Source of the DNA: Ascarosepion bandense
Lineage: Eukaryota > Mollusca > Cephalopoda > Sepiida > Sepiidae
Assembly (NCBI GenBank): GCA_037127315.1
Contig: JBBBDQ010000914.1
Span: forward strand, 943,501-1,007,500
Direction: 5' to 3'
DNA: 64,000 bases
Numbering within the stretch: the first letter of the stretch is position 1; each line of letters opens with the position of its first letter. The position numbers were made by a program, and so were the translations under genes. The notes beneath the pieces were generated by a model, which was not told the DNA's origin, did not search any database, and was given only the letters and a program-made list of their open reading frames with translations. Shown one piece after another: positions 11,127 to 22,697 of this stretch.

Positions 11127-11639
11127 AAGTTTCGCCACGGCAACGCCACATCAAATTGGAGATGAAGATTTACAACAATAAATATCAGTATTAATTTTAT
11201 TTTTGTGTATTTTTGTGTAATTTAGATTACAGTTTATTCCTCGCAAGTTTGAAATATTTTCTTCAAGTTCGGTAGATGCCCTGAATGTTGTTAGGAAAAT
11301 ATGTTAATGTTGTTGAGATAGTGTACGCCAGTTAATGAATCCTGATAAGAAATCAACTTCTATTCGAAACCTCTTATATAGGTTGAATATGTCCTGTTCG
11401 AAGACACATCCTTGTCTTACATCTCATTTTATGTATGTATCGGGTATTTTAGACGGATAAAATTAATAACTGCTTGTTCTATTTATAATTTGTTTGCAAT
11501 CATAACTGATTGTTTTCAATTACTATAATGGAAAAGAAAACTGAATATAGGCTATGCAAGAAATAGTTTTGCCCAACACGTAAATTCATATACTGTAAAC
11601 CCGAATTATGTTCTTAAGTGGCCAGATCAAGACTTTTAT

Positions 11640-11843
11640 GTGGATGTTATGCATGTCGCCAAACCCGTTCACGCATACATAAACTGTTCACTGAATACAA
11701 GCGTTTTTGAGACACGTAAAAAGAAAGTAAGGCCTGAACAATTTGAGATAAAAAAAATCTTCGATCAAGTGGAGCCTGAAGATCATCCTTTTTTTAACAT
11801 TGTGGCTTTGCGCTACAGGTTTTCAAACAAAGAACTGCACTAA
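11640..11843 (+). other. 67-codon ORF, unrecognised
   Basis: The product is hydrophilic and Lys/Glu-rich (FETRKKKVRPEQFEIKKIFD), without signal peptide or membrane segment. Its middle includes the block shared with 9834-9872, so the ORF is likely part of an old repeat. An exon of a host gene cannot be excluded, but there is no splice or neighbour support. Confidence 0.2.
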
Positions 11844-12599
11844 ATAGCAGAAATAAAATCACTTCAGAACTGCCAGTAGCTGCAAAAAACTAAAATGGAT
11901 AGCATATATAACTTAATAGGAAAATAAATATTTTGACATTCAACACAGATTTAAATAAGAGGTTAGAAAGGAACATTCCAATCAATATTAAGAAGGGACT
12001 AAGCATCAAGCACAGTCCAGGATGCAATTAAAAATTGTAGATACCATAATCAAACAAGTACTACAATTGAAATATCATAGCACGGATAATGTGACGCTGA
12101 AATCCGAATGGGCATTAAGATATCAAAGTAGAAATTCTTAAAGCTGAGTAAAATATTAAGAATCAGAACGTTACAGTTAGTAACAAATAACATGTATTGA
12201 AATGTTGTGTGTTATCAGTTTTCCTATACAACGGTAAATATTTGACAATCTGCTCACAGATAAAGAACAGACTTAAATCAATAAAAATCTCTTGACATGG
12301 GCTTAACATGCGAGCAACGAGAAAAATGTAAAAAAAAACTTATGCTAAATATCAGGAACTGAAAGTTAAAAATGATACATAAATAGGAAAAAGGGCATAG
12401 AGAATTTAACACTCACATGACATACTGAAGTGAAGAAGGACAGACGGCAGCAGTGTGTTCCATACCTAACGAGATTGTACAAATTGATGGCAGAACAACG
12501 TTTTGGGAGATATAAAAAATAAAAATTATTAAGAAACATAAGATAGAATATTGGGGAAAGCTGTCATCGCCAACACTATGAAGGGACTAGTAGTGACTT
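11844..12599. other. No gene recognised
   Basis: A-rich, stop-dense sequence on both strands. No repeat homology was seen within the window. Confidence 0.55.
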
Positions 12600-13459
12600 A
12601 GCTCGGCTACCCAAAAGGGCCAGAGTCGGGTGTATGTTTTGCAAGGGGGTGTAGAGACGACGAATTGGCGAGCGTTGGTCGGTTGGAGAATCGAACAGCA
12701 CTTCGTGGTTCAATATTTATTTTCGTATAAAAATACAAAAAATGTGGCACAAGACCGAAAAGGGTAAGTGGATAGAGGGTAGCCTTTGTTAACTACTTAT
12801 ACATAGCTAAAAACTTTCACGACCGTATAACACATTAACAATGTGCACATTCACCACAAGAACCCATCCATCACCTCCCTATCCTTCGCGCACCAAAATA
12901 CCACATATTTACATGGGGCACCTAAAAAAGGGAAACAAACTCATGATGTAAAAATATGCTAATATGTACAGTAGTCACAAAAATATGTCTAAAAGATTTA
13001 ATGATAATAAAACGAAAAATGTAGAGGGGGACACACCCAAAACGAATTAAAATATAACTAAATAACCAAATAAAATAAACAAATGTTAGCAAAACCCCTC
13101 ACTCCACAAAATCAGAGTGATACTCGCTAAAGGAGAGGGCATGGATAAAATAAATAGAGGAATGGGAAAAATCAAATACTGACCCAGTCAAGATGAAAAA
13201 GTGTGACAAAAACCAACTCGGGAGGTTAGGAATCTTGACTTGGATCATAGCAAAAAAGTAAGCCGGGAACAAGTTAGGAACACATTCATTCACATTAACC
13301 AGGTACACAAAAAACGTCTAGCTTAACCAGGGAGTGGCTTACAGGGAACCGCCCCGTTGTGCAAAAAGCACTTAAAAAAGAAAATCAAGACTGGCCTCAT
13401 TCACGTAAACCAGACTTGCTACAGTAACCCACCTTTTGCTGAAATTTGTCGATATCAAG

Positions 13460-13990
13460 CGCTTTTTATCAAATTTATCTTAAGCTGATACTTAAAGGAT
13501 ACAATCAGATGGTGATCAGAATAATGCTCATATCGCAATATTCTCTCCTGTTGCAACGTCCAAATCTCCATTCGAGCTACGGCCAACAACGTGAGAAACA
13601 CCATCCGTTTCACACAGGGGCGACACATTATCACACGCCTACGCAAGATGGATGGGCACAAGAAGACCGGGCAAGATAAAAGTCGTCAACTCGCCTACAT
13701 AGTTCCAAAAGGGGCGCACCTGAGAACAATGGTAGATGGCGTGCGCAGACATTTCTTATAAACTACTATCACACCAATGACAATCGGGCATAGCTGCCCC
13801 CTCCCCATTTGAAAGCCCTGTCATTGAGATATAGAAAGTTTCGAATCAATCGCCAGCTAAGCGAAAACTCAGGATTGCTGAGGTAATTCGCTTGCAGACT
13901 CTTCAATTGACCAGATGTTTGCGTCCTTTCCACATGAAGTCGAACAACAAGCGCTCGATCGCCTTCATATGGTCATCACAAAAAGAGAAT
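13460..13990 (-). pseudogene. Tx1-like ORF2, C-terminal remnant
   Basis: The frame reads DDHMKAIERLLFDFMWKGRK at about 13990-13930, the segment after the RT thumb in Tx1/L1-type ORF2 proteins (usual form: ...FLW.G......). Downstream frames keep scattered Cys residues, consistent with the C-terminal region, but are broken by many stops. Confidence 0.6.
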
Positions 13991-14189
13991 ACCGACAACT
14001 GCTAAAGGACGAGGGAGAAGATGTATGTAACACATACACCTCAGCCCTGCTCTTCACAGACAACCACAAACGAAGCAAAATCGAGTTTGTGATCCAAGTA
14101 GACAAACCAGTGGAACGTGAAACAATCTAACAAATCTAGATCGATCTTTCTCACTAACATCTTTCCAGATAGCTATCTGGGTAGACGGC

Positions 14190-14640
14190 CAACTATGGGC
14201 CTACGATCGACTCGGTATCTATCAACGAGACCGAATTCATCATTCAGTTCAACCAGATCACTCGACCTCCCGCTATCTCCACGCCTACCATCTAGCTTGG
14301 GGTTCAGAACGCTATACCAGTCTCCCACTAAGAGTAGGCGCGAAGAATCCACCAGGACCTGTCCTAACTGACGGAAAAACCAGACACGCTTTCCTAGTCT
14401 TTGGGCGTATTAACCGAAACGATCCGAAACGGCCTACTCTTTACGGCCACGATGAACATTGACAAGTTCCACCGTATGTTTAACCAGTAAGGAAACACCT
14501 CTGGCTAGCTGTTCCTCGTATGCTGAATAGACAACAAAGTCGCTAGACAGCACATTGACATCAGCTTTGTACACAAAGTGAGTCTTGTGGATTGCAGCCA
14601 CATCTACGCCGAAGGACAAGAGATCACGAAGCATGCCCCT
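14190..14640 (-). pseudogene. Tx1-like ORF2, AP endonuclease domain
   Basis: An open stretch begins MLRDLLSFGVDVAAIHKTHF (from 14634); the expected motif is QETH, so the catalytic Glu is replaced (HKTH). The second piece, after a frameshift near 14420, reads FFRQLGQVLVDSSRLLLVGD with GDWY at 14312-14325, where a catalytic GDWN is usual. Loss of both residues and the frame breaks make the endonuclease inactive. In intact elements it nicks the target DNA. Confidence 0.8.
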
Positions 14641-14799
14641 CGCATTTAAGCTGGCTAGCTTGATAAATTTTCTAATTTGGGTCTTTAAACAGATACTGGA
14701 CGGAAATCTACAGGAGTCGGAACCCCGACGTATTGTCCTAGACTCCCGTTGCCAATATTAGATGTAATCCAGGACAATGTCGCTGACGTCCGTCGAGAA

Positions 14800-15145
14800 G
14801 GTTTATTTTACAGCTCTATACAAAGAGGGATGGAGAATCGCCGGGACCCTACCAGCACAGAGCAAAGATAACTTCTTCAGGAGCGGAGTGACTATTTGGG
14901 CCATTCTTGCTTTAGAGAATGTTGCCACCGCCCCCTCAATGCAATCCCAGAACCTCAGATTATCCTCAATGTTTCGTACTAATGTTAGAACCCGGGATGC
15001 TTCTGGGAAGTTAGTCGGATCATCGGTCGATGGTAAATCGATCGAAGTTAATTTAAACAGTTGCTTTAGGAGGGCCTTCTTCTGCGAAGAAAGGTCCCTT
15101 TCTAAGGCAGGTCTACCCACTCTGCTGACATTTGCATTCTTATAA
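14800..15145 (-). pseudogene. Tx1-like ORF1, C-terminal part
   Basis: An open 105-codon stretch (14803-15120) begins MGRPALERDLSSQKKALLKQ and ends RVPAILHPSLYRAVK. Its position just upstream of the endonuclease ORF, and the motif SRVLTLVRN, fit the C-terminus of the nucleic-acid-binding ORF1 protein of Tx1-like elements. This is the best preserved part of the element. Confidence 0.6.
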
Positions 15146-15198
15146 GTGTTGACGCTTTTCTTTTTCTTTCCTTTTCTTTGGGGGCAGGTTGACTAGTA

Positions 15199-16090
15199 CT
15201 AAGAAAAGGGTGTTTCAGATTGGGAGAAGGGAGAGTCAAGTTGTGCAAAGGCTGTTTTTGATTGTGAAGGAGATTGGGAAACGGATGTTACTGCTTGGGA
15301 GTAAGATGTGGGAGAAGGAGACAATGCATGTCTTATTAAGGAGGCAGAACGACACCTCCCCTTTACAATAGCAGTCTTTACTGTTAATGCAGGGGCGAAT
15401 TGGCTCTTGGTGGCAACCATGACACGCACCGTTCTGCCGCGCTCTCTACTGTCTACCTTCCCCTTCATTTTTTTTTGTTTTTGGCCTCCACCTCGTCTTC
15501 TCTTTCTTTTTCAGTGATGAGGAACGCGGGGGAAGCATTTCCTCCACCTTATTGCCTGCTCACTTTCCGAAACTAGTTGATGCTAACTGCTGCTTTTTTA
15601 GACCCTTCTTGGACGATGACAGTGCTTTTCTGGAACGGTATCCTGCTGAGAGGAGGGAAAGCTATCTTCTTCGTTTTCCTGACAACCTCTGTCAACTTGC
15701 TATTGTTTGTTGTTCGGACTTTTCTTTGTTCACCACTGGTGTTTTGACTACCTCCGGTTTTGCCGGTGTCACTGGTGTTGCTAGTGCCGATTGTCCCCCA
15801 TCTGGCTTCCTTGTGCGGGAACGTTTTGGCAAAATCCGCCCCCACACATCCAACAGTGGGGTCAACTGCCACAAAAGCTTCCTTTCTCTGCATATCAGGA
15901 TGTCCGGTACAAACTTGGACGATCCACGATCACGTGTACCACGACATCCTCTGTAGGAACACCAGCTTTGCTGTTAACTCTCGCCACCTCTTCAACTGCT
16001 TCAGATTGAGAAAAACAGGCCCCCAACATGGTCACAGGCGATCTCGAGCGGCACTCTGTGGATTTTCTACTGATGACGTTGGGTTCTAAC
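15199..16090 (-). pseudogene. Tx1-like ORF1, N-terminal and middle part
   Basis: Frames overlapping 15573-15893 and 15692-16060 include GVPTEDVVVHVIVD and VAVDPTVGCVGADFAKTFPH, then a Lys/Ser/Thr-rich linker. The run ALTVKTAIVKGRCRSAS and a Ser/Gln-rich stretch follow at 15199-15468. Frame switches near 15890 and 15540 break it. I assign it by its order relative to the rest of the Tx1-like element; the CCHC zinc knuckles are not clearly preserved. Confidence 0.5.
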
Positions 16091-16130
16091 CAGTTATGTT
16101 AAGCAACTACTGTTCGAACTTAAATTAGTA

Positions 16131-16659
16131 AGGGTTTTGTTTTAACGGCAACGTCCCTCACCTTGGCTCCTGTTTTCAAAACTGAAAAATCACTGTTTAG
16201 TTTAATAATGATTTGTCATAGAAACAATCGATAAATATAAAAAAAAAACGCTACTAACTGAATCTCTTAATTAAATGACAATGCTTATCTATTAATAGTA
16301 ATTCCAGTGATATCTTGTTGCAATTAAAGCTACACACAAGCTGGTTGTGTCATTGGAAAGACTGCGTATGTAAAAGAGCCAGCAGATTTGTACAAAATGA
16401 ATAATTGATGATACATAATGAGAGAAGAATGGAATGGAGATCATTTCTAATATATCTGACAGGGATATATAAGTATGATTTCATATCAATGATATATAGC
16501 GACATCCTTTGCAAGGTGACCATTGCCTTCGCCAGCTTTATCACCATAGACATAGATTTTTAATGACATTCGATTTTGTGATAAATCACTACTAAAAGCT
16601 ACAATATTATGTCTCGACTGACTTTAACGGTTAAAGTAACAAAAACTATCAGAACGCTC
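16131..16659. other. No gene recognised
   Basis: AT-rich sequence between the Tx1-like element and the degenerate satellite. ORFs here are short and unrecognisable. Confidence 0.5.
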
Positions 16660-17860
16660 TCGTAAGGCTGGATAGTTAACATCCGACCAATGGTCATAAT
16701 TTACCCTGCCCCAACAACCGTGGGATCGGAACATGTCAAGGTTTATTTTTTAAGCCGAGTTTCCGTCCATAGACCACCCCGACTGAGACGTATATTGTCC
16801 TAAACTTAGAACTTTAAAATTACGAGCACTTTCGGAACACTGGATATTTATCTAAAGCCACTGAGGCACAATCCACATATTAATGTGGGAAATCCGGGCT
16901 AGTACACTAGATGTGTGTTGTGGTGCAGTGGATACCGGCTCGGAACGAGAAATCGGGGAGCCGAGTTCTAATTTTAGTTAATTTCCTGCCACTCACTTAC
17001 GCGCAAATACCCCTGGGAATGGTGTTAATCCGTCTCTTCCCTCCAGTTATGGGTTAAATAACAGGAGAGATTAGGTTCTACGGCATTGAGCCGCAACAAG
17101 TCTACCGCAGAAAGTAATGGCAAACTACTACGAAACAATCTTCAGCCCCGTCAGTCAAGTCTCTTTCGAGACATGACCGCCCAAGTGTGTATCAAGTATG
17201 GCACTTAACTGACTGACACTCGGACAAAATACCTAAATTTGGCCCGCTAGCGCGGGATTCGGCACTGTCTATTGTATATTTTTCTCAACGGACATTCTGT
17301 CGGTAGACAGAGACTCGAGTGAGTACATACGGGACAAGGGTCAAAATTTTCCTAAGCCTCTGCATTGTCTATTTTCTCAGCTTCATCTCTCTCTGTAAAC
17401 AGAACTCTGACTGAGTCGTACTCTGAGTGCTTTATTATTGCGAACCCGACTCTGAGACGGGATGTATAACATGGTCGAGTATAACGAGATCCCGAGCGCA
17501 ACTGACAAATACTAAATACGAGCCCAACCCTTGCTATTGTCTATTTTCATTTATCTTCACAAACATCTCTTTCCGTAGACAGCAATCAATTTGTCCTAAG
17601 ATAGAAAGCTTGAAAATTTCGAGATCTCTCAAAACTTGGGATATTTATCCAACGATTTAACACAATTCTGTTTTAACGCCAGAAACCCGAGCGCGTTGAA
17701 TGAACAATAGTTAGAATTTGCCTTGCCACCGCATACGCAGTATCATGTACCTTGCATTGTCTATTGTTCTCAGTCGTATCTACGTCCGTAGACAGAAACC
17801 TGACTGAGTCGTACTCTGCTCGAAGACACAGAACTGGACAATTGCCAGCACAATTATATC
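16660..17860. repeat. Degenerate satellite, interrupted by SINE-A
   Basis: A core of TTGTCTATT, then a pyrimidine-rich stretch, GTAGACAGA and CTGACTGAGTCGTACTCTG recurs at about 17266, 17362, 17533 and 17756. A second block containing TTGTCCTAA...ATATTTATC..A occurs at 16790-16860 and again at 17590-17660. Unit spacing is irregular (roughly 100-220 bp). SINE-A at 16915-17218 is inserted between blocks. Confidence 0.65.
16915..17218 (+). mobile_element. SINE-A copy, full length
   Basis: Head GTGTTGTGGTGCAGTGGATA, B-box region CGAGTTCTAATTTT, body with CACTCACTTACGCGCAAATA, central GAGCCGCAACAAGTCTACCG, and 3' end TTAACTGACTGACAC. It is one of the best preserved copies. Confidence 0.8.
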
Positions 17861-18211
17861 ACAGAACTCTCTTTGAAATTTCTATTTAAGGTGTTTTGCC
17901 TATTTCTTTTGTGTTACCGACGGTGTCTTATTTATTCGATAACTTATATATAGTTGGAAAATACGCGAAATATTTTCGCCTACCTCTGTATTCCATTAAA
18001 TGTTTTAATTTATATACACAGAATGTTACGAATAAATGATTGTGAGACCTAGAATAATAAGTAGATTTTTTCCTTTGATATGTTGAACTTGCGTCCATAG
18101 AGCTTTGATGCACAATTTTCAATACGATCACCGAATTTACCAACGTCTAGCTTGGTCACTAACCTGATGAGTGAGCACTTGGAATTACCAGGTGCTATAA
18201 GCTTGGACATG

Positions 18212-18345
18212 AGTGTGGTGTAATGAATTTGTAATTGTACAGCCGAGTTCCAATTTCCGTTGGTTTCGTGATATTCACTTATGCGCTAATAACTTTAGAA
18301 AATGTATAAATTCACGTCTTATCCCCTCAAACTTTAGGTTAATTA
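18212..18345 (+). mobile_element. SINE-A copy, 3'-truncated
   Basis: GTGTGGTGTAATGAATTTG, then CGAGTTCCAATTTCC and TATTCACTTATGCGC follow SINE-A, but the copy stops after the 'CTTTAGGTTAATTA' part. A repeat C tail begins immediately after. Confidence 0.65.
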
Positions 18346-18480
18346 CTAAGAGTTGTATCAATAAATCATCATTATCTCCAAAAAACAATACATATAATTT
18401 TAAAATATTACAGTTTTAAATAACCTGCCATGGGTTGATATGCCGTAGAAAACGAGTCAATTAATTATACCATTAATCAA
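18346..18480 (+). repeat. Repeat C, tail part
   Basis: It shows 'AACAATACATATAATTT', then TTTAAATAACCTGCCATGGG and TTGATATGCCGTAGAAAAC, matching the tail of repeat C at 25.5-25.6 kb and 48.9-49.0 kb. Confidence 0.55.
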
Positions 18481-19328
18481 CAGTAAGAAGAAGAGGCCAA
18501 ACTTGTGCAAGAAACTGTTCTCGCCATTTTAAACTGAAAAGACTTAAAGAGAAAATATTGTATATATAATAGATATTGTAACTTCACATTTCACAACCGA
18601 CACATAAACAGAAAACTGTCACATGATTGCTAGTACTGAAAACAAGTAGATAGCTTCCGGAGACGGGTGTTCAAGTTTCAGGTCAAATTTGATGAATATT
18701 CACATTGAATTGTAAACCGAACGCAAATTACTCTAGACTACTATATTCTGTTCACATTAACGCCACGTAAGTGTTTTGTTTACAGAGACACAGTAAGTTA
18801 GATTGTTTGCTAATTAAAAATATTACTGCCAAAAAATCGTGTATATTCAAAGTTACTGTATATATGAACAGACTTTATTTCTTAAAAGAAGTACGTCCTC
18901 AGTGATTGGTCTGCTAAGTAGTTGAATATTGCTAGATTGGTTAACGGTGATAATAGCCGAAGGTTCACGTTTATTAATGTTATATTCCAGCCAGGGTTGT
19001 TTTTCCCCACTTTCCTAGTTACTTTATGCAAATATATGTCAGTAATTAAAACAATATACTAAACAGGATCTTGTTTTATATTGCGAATATCACACGCGAT
19101 ATATCTTCTCATTTGTGTTTGCGTAATATGTATCAGGGTAGCTGAGAACACTTTGTAAAAGCCGTCAATTCTTCAGGTGAAAAGGAGAATACCGAGATTG
19201 TACGGCCACTCATTTGTTTTAAGATAGAGCCAATGGCGTTTTGCTTTACGTGTATTTGGTATTAGACTGAAACATTGCCGCGAAACATACTCCTGATTTT
19301 AACTCTCGTTTAGACGTATTCCGAATCT
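18481..19328. other. No gene recognised
   Basis: Stop-dense AT-rich sequence with no repeat homology noticed. Confidence 0.55.
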
Positions 19329-19968
19329 GTTGGTAAATTTTTGTTTTAGGTGCCGACGGCTTTTCCCCCTTCAAATTTATCCAAAATAGCATTATTTCTG
19401 TGCAAATGTATATGCTGAACTCAAATCAACAATTAGTTTTTGAAGAAACTTACCTTTTTTTGCTTTGAAAGTCCATGAAAAAACGAACTATATTTCGCAG
19501 TTTTGCACTCCCGTAACTCTCACGATGTCTTGTAATTAACTGCAGAATGACGTTCTACGTAGGCAGCAATTTTGGTCGAATTTCGTCCTTTACTGAAACT
19601 TCCGGCGATGTACTTCCTGTTTAGAGAGTAATAAGCGTAGAAATACAATAGCGCATTACTTTAATTCCCGGAAGTACATCGCCGGAAGCATCAGTAAATA
19701 AAAAAAATTGACGAAAAATCTGCCAAAATTGGATGACATGCGCAGTCCGTCATTCTGCAGTTAATTACATGACTTCGTGAGAGTTACGGGAGAGAAAAAG
19801 TGCAAGATATAGTTCGTTTTTTTATGGACATTTAAATAAAAAAAGGCAAGTTTCTTCAAAAACTAACATTTTATTTGAGTTCAGCATATACATTTGCACA
19901 TAGATAATGATATTTTGGATAAATTTGAAGGGGAAAAGCGACGGGACTTAAAACGAAAATTTACCAAT
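19329..19968. repeat. Large near-perfect inverted repeat, about 640 bp
   Basis: Left arm from TTGGTAAATTTT (19330) to CTTCCGGCGATGTACTTCC (19599-19617). Right arm from GGAAGTACATCGCCGGAAG (19670-19688) to AAAATTTACCAA (19955-19966). Matched landmarks along the arms include CCTTCAAATTTATCCAAAAT, GTATATGCTGAACTCAAAT, CCCGTAACTCTCACGA and TTAATTAACTGCAGAATGAC-like, with scattered mismatches and small indels. Even the 50-bp centre is partly palindromic (AGTAATAAGCG / GCGCATTACT). There is no ORF. It looks like a foldback element or long-TIR MITE, or one arm may have been copied by inverted duplication. A transcript would fold into one long hairpin. Confidence 0.9.
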
Positions 19969-21799
19969 CTGTTTTCATGTTCTTCATTGCTCGCCTGACA
20001 GCAGTACAATAAAATATATTTAACTTGGACTAATTAAATCTTTTTAACAAGTTAGCCTTGTTAATTCTAATTAGTTCTGACCCCTGTAAATGAGAGCTTA
20101 TATCAAAGCTCACCTAAACTAATTCTGAAATTAACGTCAATGCGACGGTCGAAGGAATTTCAAGTAACTTACTCTTTCATTCATTACATTTACTTTTATA
20201 CACTGTTATTTTACCTTCTTTCGTTTCTAGATCTTGACTCCATCTTTCTGTCTCCCCCAGGCTTTTAGTCTGCATGGGTTCACTTCGGCGCTCACTACAT
20301 TCAATTTCCTCGCTTCTTTCGTATCGCCTCCCTATTACTAACCTTCGCTTATATTTCTCTTAAAAATAGTTTCCTCTCCTGGATCTTCTCAGTTTTTCCC
20401 CTCTTTTTCCCTTCCTCACTATTTTCAGTTCTCTTGCCTGCTGCTGTGACGTCCAACCTACACAAGGGCATGTGAGAGACATTCAATGTTAAAGCAAAGA
20501 AAATGAAGCTCTGAACGAAGAAAGAAATAAAAGAAAAACAAAACAAAAAAAAAGAAATAGAAAAAAAAGAGATTTTCGTTGCTGCTTTGTACCAAGCCAA
20601 AATCAATATTGATTCATCCCACTCGGAATTATGTCATAGACATTACTGACAGTTAAATTGATTTGGACTTTTCATTCCTTTTTCCTCTAGCTTAAATCGC
20701 AGTTTATTTTGAGAAAGTAGGCAAAAAGCGAATGTTCCCAAAATTGAGTTTATTTTTCTTTTTGCTTTTGAACTACCAAAACTATTTGCATGTAAAACTT
20801 TTATTTGGCCAGATTTTATTTTGGGCTAGTTTTACAATTTCACTGTCTCCTAGACTTTTTTCAATGGTTCTGGAAACGATTTATTTTCTACTTAAATTCT
20901 TTCCTTCTTTTTTCTTTTGTTTATTTGATACTGTTGATTCTGTCAATAACAGTTTTGTAGTCCTGCCAGTAATTTTATGAAGACTATTCTCACTTAATCT
21001 ATTGTTTTATCGCCGTGCAGACTATGTTTTCGTGAACTCATTTAAAATATAAAGTTCCTTATTATTAAGTATTCGGTTAGTGTAAATTGTTGCGTATGTT
21101 CGACTTCGCGTACAAATTAACCTCACGTACAATTTGTCCTCAAGAGGTTTAGATAAAATGTTCAACGTTATATCTACATATAGGTCGAACCTTAAAGATA
21201 CAGTAAGCTACCAGTGGATCAGAATCTAGGCCTATGTTGAGTAGAATTAGTGATTATCATTGAAAAATACTGTTTCCTTCTCTACTGTTCACTTCTGGTA
21301 ATGAAGATGTAGAAAGAATTCTCGAGAAACACAATACTTTTAACTTAGTTTTTTTTCTGGAAAAGATGCAAGATAAAGAAATCACGCCTAACGCTCTTTT
21401 GTTAAAAATAATGCGTTCGCTTACCGAGTGGCCGACAGACAGTGGCATTGTGAAAATTTAGAAAAAAAAAATGAAACATTTCCACGTGTTTTTTATACAA
21501 CACGGAAATTCGGAAACCACCTCTTTTCATTAGCTATAAAATACCCCACTTTTGACAGTTTGGGGCTGAGAATTGCGTGTACTAGTGAAGTAGGGTGCAT
21601 GCGGATCAACCCAATATATATTGCTTCTCCCGGAGTATAGACATTTAGTAAAGCTTACGGGTAACTGCCTCTAATTGTCTATAAGACGCAACAAAGGACG
21701 TTGTTACAAATCTAAACAACTGATTTCCGTCGATATAGTTGTTCGACAGCGGATTACTAATAGTTGCTTGAAAATACCACACCTTCCAGTATTGATACC
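19969..21799. other. No gene recognised
   Basis: Includes a pyrimidine-rich part (20200-20440) and an A-rich part (20515-20575). The ORFs present are low-complexity (Phe/Ser-rich) and do not resemble proteins. Confidence 0.55.
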
Positions 21800-22250
21800 T
21801 GAGGTATATCTTCTTTATGTACCATGTCTATTCAGAACATAAGTGATCATGGCCCTCCGTACCTTCCTGTCCATTGCAGGTCTTAAGATGTTTTGTCTAC
21901 ATCTCCCAAACCACGAAAACCATTCATTTTACCACGTTCATCACGTATATTGCCTTCTGCTTTCCTCTGTTTTGATTTCCCTGGATATGCCTCGTGAGCA
22001 GCAGAATTTTCAAAACTTCGTTCTCATTACGTGACCCAGAAATGTGAACTGCCTTTTCCTGATGCTAAGTATTAGTTTTCTTTTTGTTACCTTTTTCTCC
22101 AAAATATTTTTGTTTTTCACGAGTTTGATCCATGTCATGATCAGTATCGTTATGTAGAACCACATTTCTGAGGTGATTGTTCAGCATTCGCTGCCATACA
22201 GGAGGACAGACATCACATAACAGCTCAGTAGTATTTTCTTTCTTTCTAAA
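21800..22250 (-). pseudogene. LINE family II, C-terminal end
   Basis: The minus strand gives NEVLKILLLTRHIQGNQNRG near 21930-21990 and RRAMITYVLNRHGT then a stop near 21840. These match the 'RKE.LENL.LTG.IEGKR.RGRQR' and 'RAMIA.VLKG' segments that end the family II protein at 36.9 and 61.3 kb. The copy is 5'-truncated, with frameshifts. Confidence 0.6.
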
Positions 22251-22257
22251 TATATGT

Positions 22258-22287
22258 GTAAGTATATTTTTATGTATATGTGCGTGA

Positions 22288-22345
<58 letters not shown>

Positions 22346-22374
22346 GTATATTTTTATGTATATGTGCGTGGATA
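22258..22374. repeat. (TA)n(TG)n microsatellite between two copies of a 30-bp flank
   Basis: TA repeats (22288-22310) pass into TG repeats (22311-22342). A near-identical segment, TAGTATATTTTTATGTATAT with GTGCGTG, lies on both sides (22258-22288 and 22343-22373). Confidence 0.9.
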
Positions 22375-22697
22375 TTAGGTACCACCCTTTTACAGTGAAA
22401 CCGATTAAATGTAACCACAATTTCTACCCCAACAGCTTCTTTCCTCGCACTTCCCGCCTATGGAATTCCCTACCGCATGCTTGCTTCCCCGACGACTACA
22501 ACCTCCAGGAGTTTAAATGTAAGGTCAATAGACACCTCCTAACACACTAACTCACACCCACTCTCTCCAACTCTCTCCCTATGTACATCCTAAGCCGTCT
22601 ACCACCCTCCTGCTGACATTTCCCATACCCAATCCCTCTATGTAACCCCCTGCGCTACAGTGGCAGTGGAATGCCTTGCTTGGGGTGACACGATTAT
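22375..22697 (+). pseudogene. CR1/Jockey-like LINE, 3' end
   Basis: The frame encodes RTSRLWNSLPHACFPDDYNL and EFKCKVNRHLL before the stop, the usual C-terminus of this family (compare 60.95-61.07 kb). The 3' UTR ends TTGCTTGGGGTGACACGATTA followed by TA repeats, the same terminal form as the other copies. It is severely 5'-truncated. Confidence 0.8.

Larger units (their letters stand above)
12600..16130 (-). mobile_element. Tx1-like non-LTR retrotransposon, internally deleted
   Basis: Minus-strand element with recognisable ORF1, AP-type endonuclease and the region near the end of the RT ORF in the expected order. The RT catalytic core is missing between about 14170 and 13990. It is GC-richer than its surroundings, which fits a younger insertion. 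Boundaries are approximate: the 5' end is placed near the upstream limit of ORF1 homology, and the 3' end where GC content drops. No poly(A) or target duplication was identified. Confidence 0.7.

Noticed and set aside
15552..16089. Several plus-strand ORFs over the Tx1-like ORF1
   Set aside because: They are antisense shadows of a recognisable minus-strand protein.
20732..20980. 82-codon hydrophobic ORF
   Set aside because: Phe/Leu-rich output of T-rich DNA, without domain or splice support.
22065..22418. 117-codon minus-strand ORF with His-Thr repeats
   Set aside because: The repeats are the (TG)n microsatellite; only its other part, antisense to nothing and matching LINE-II on this strand, was kept.
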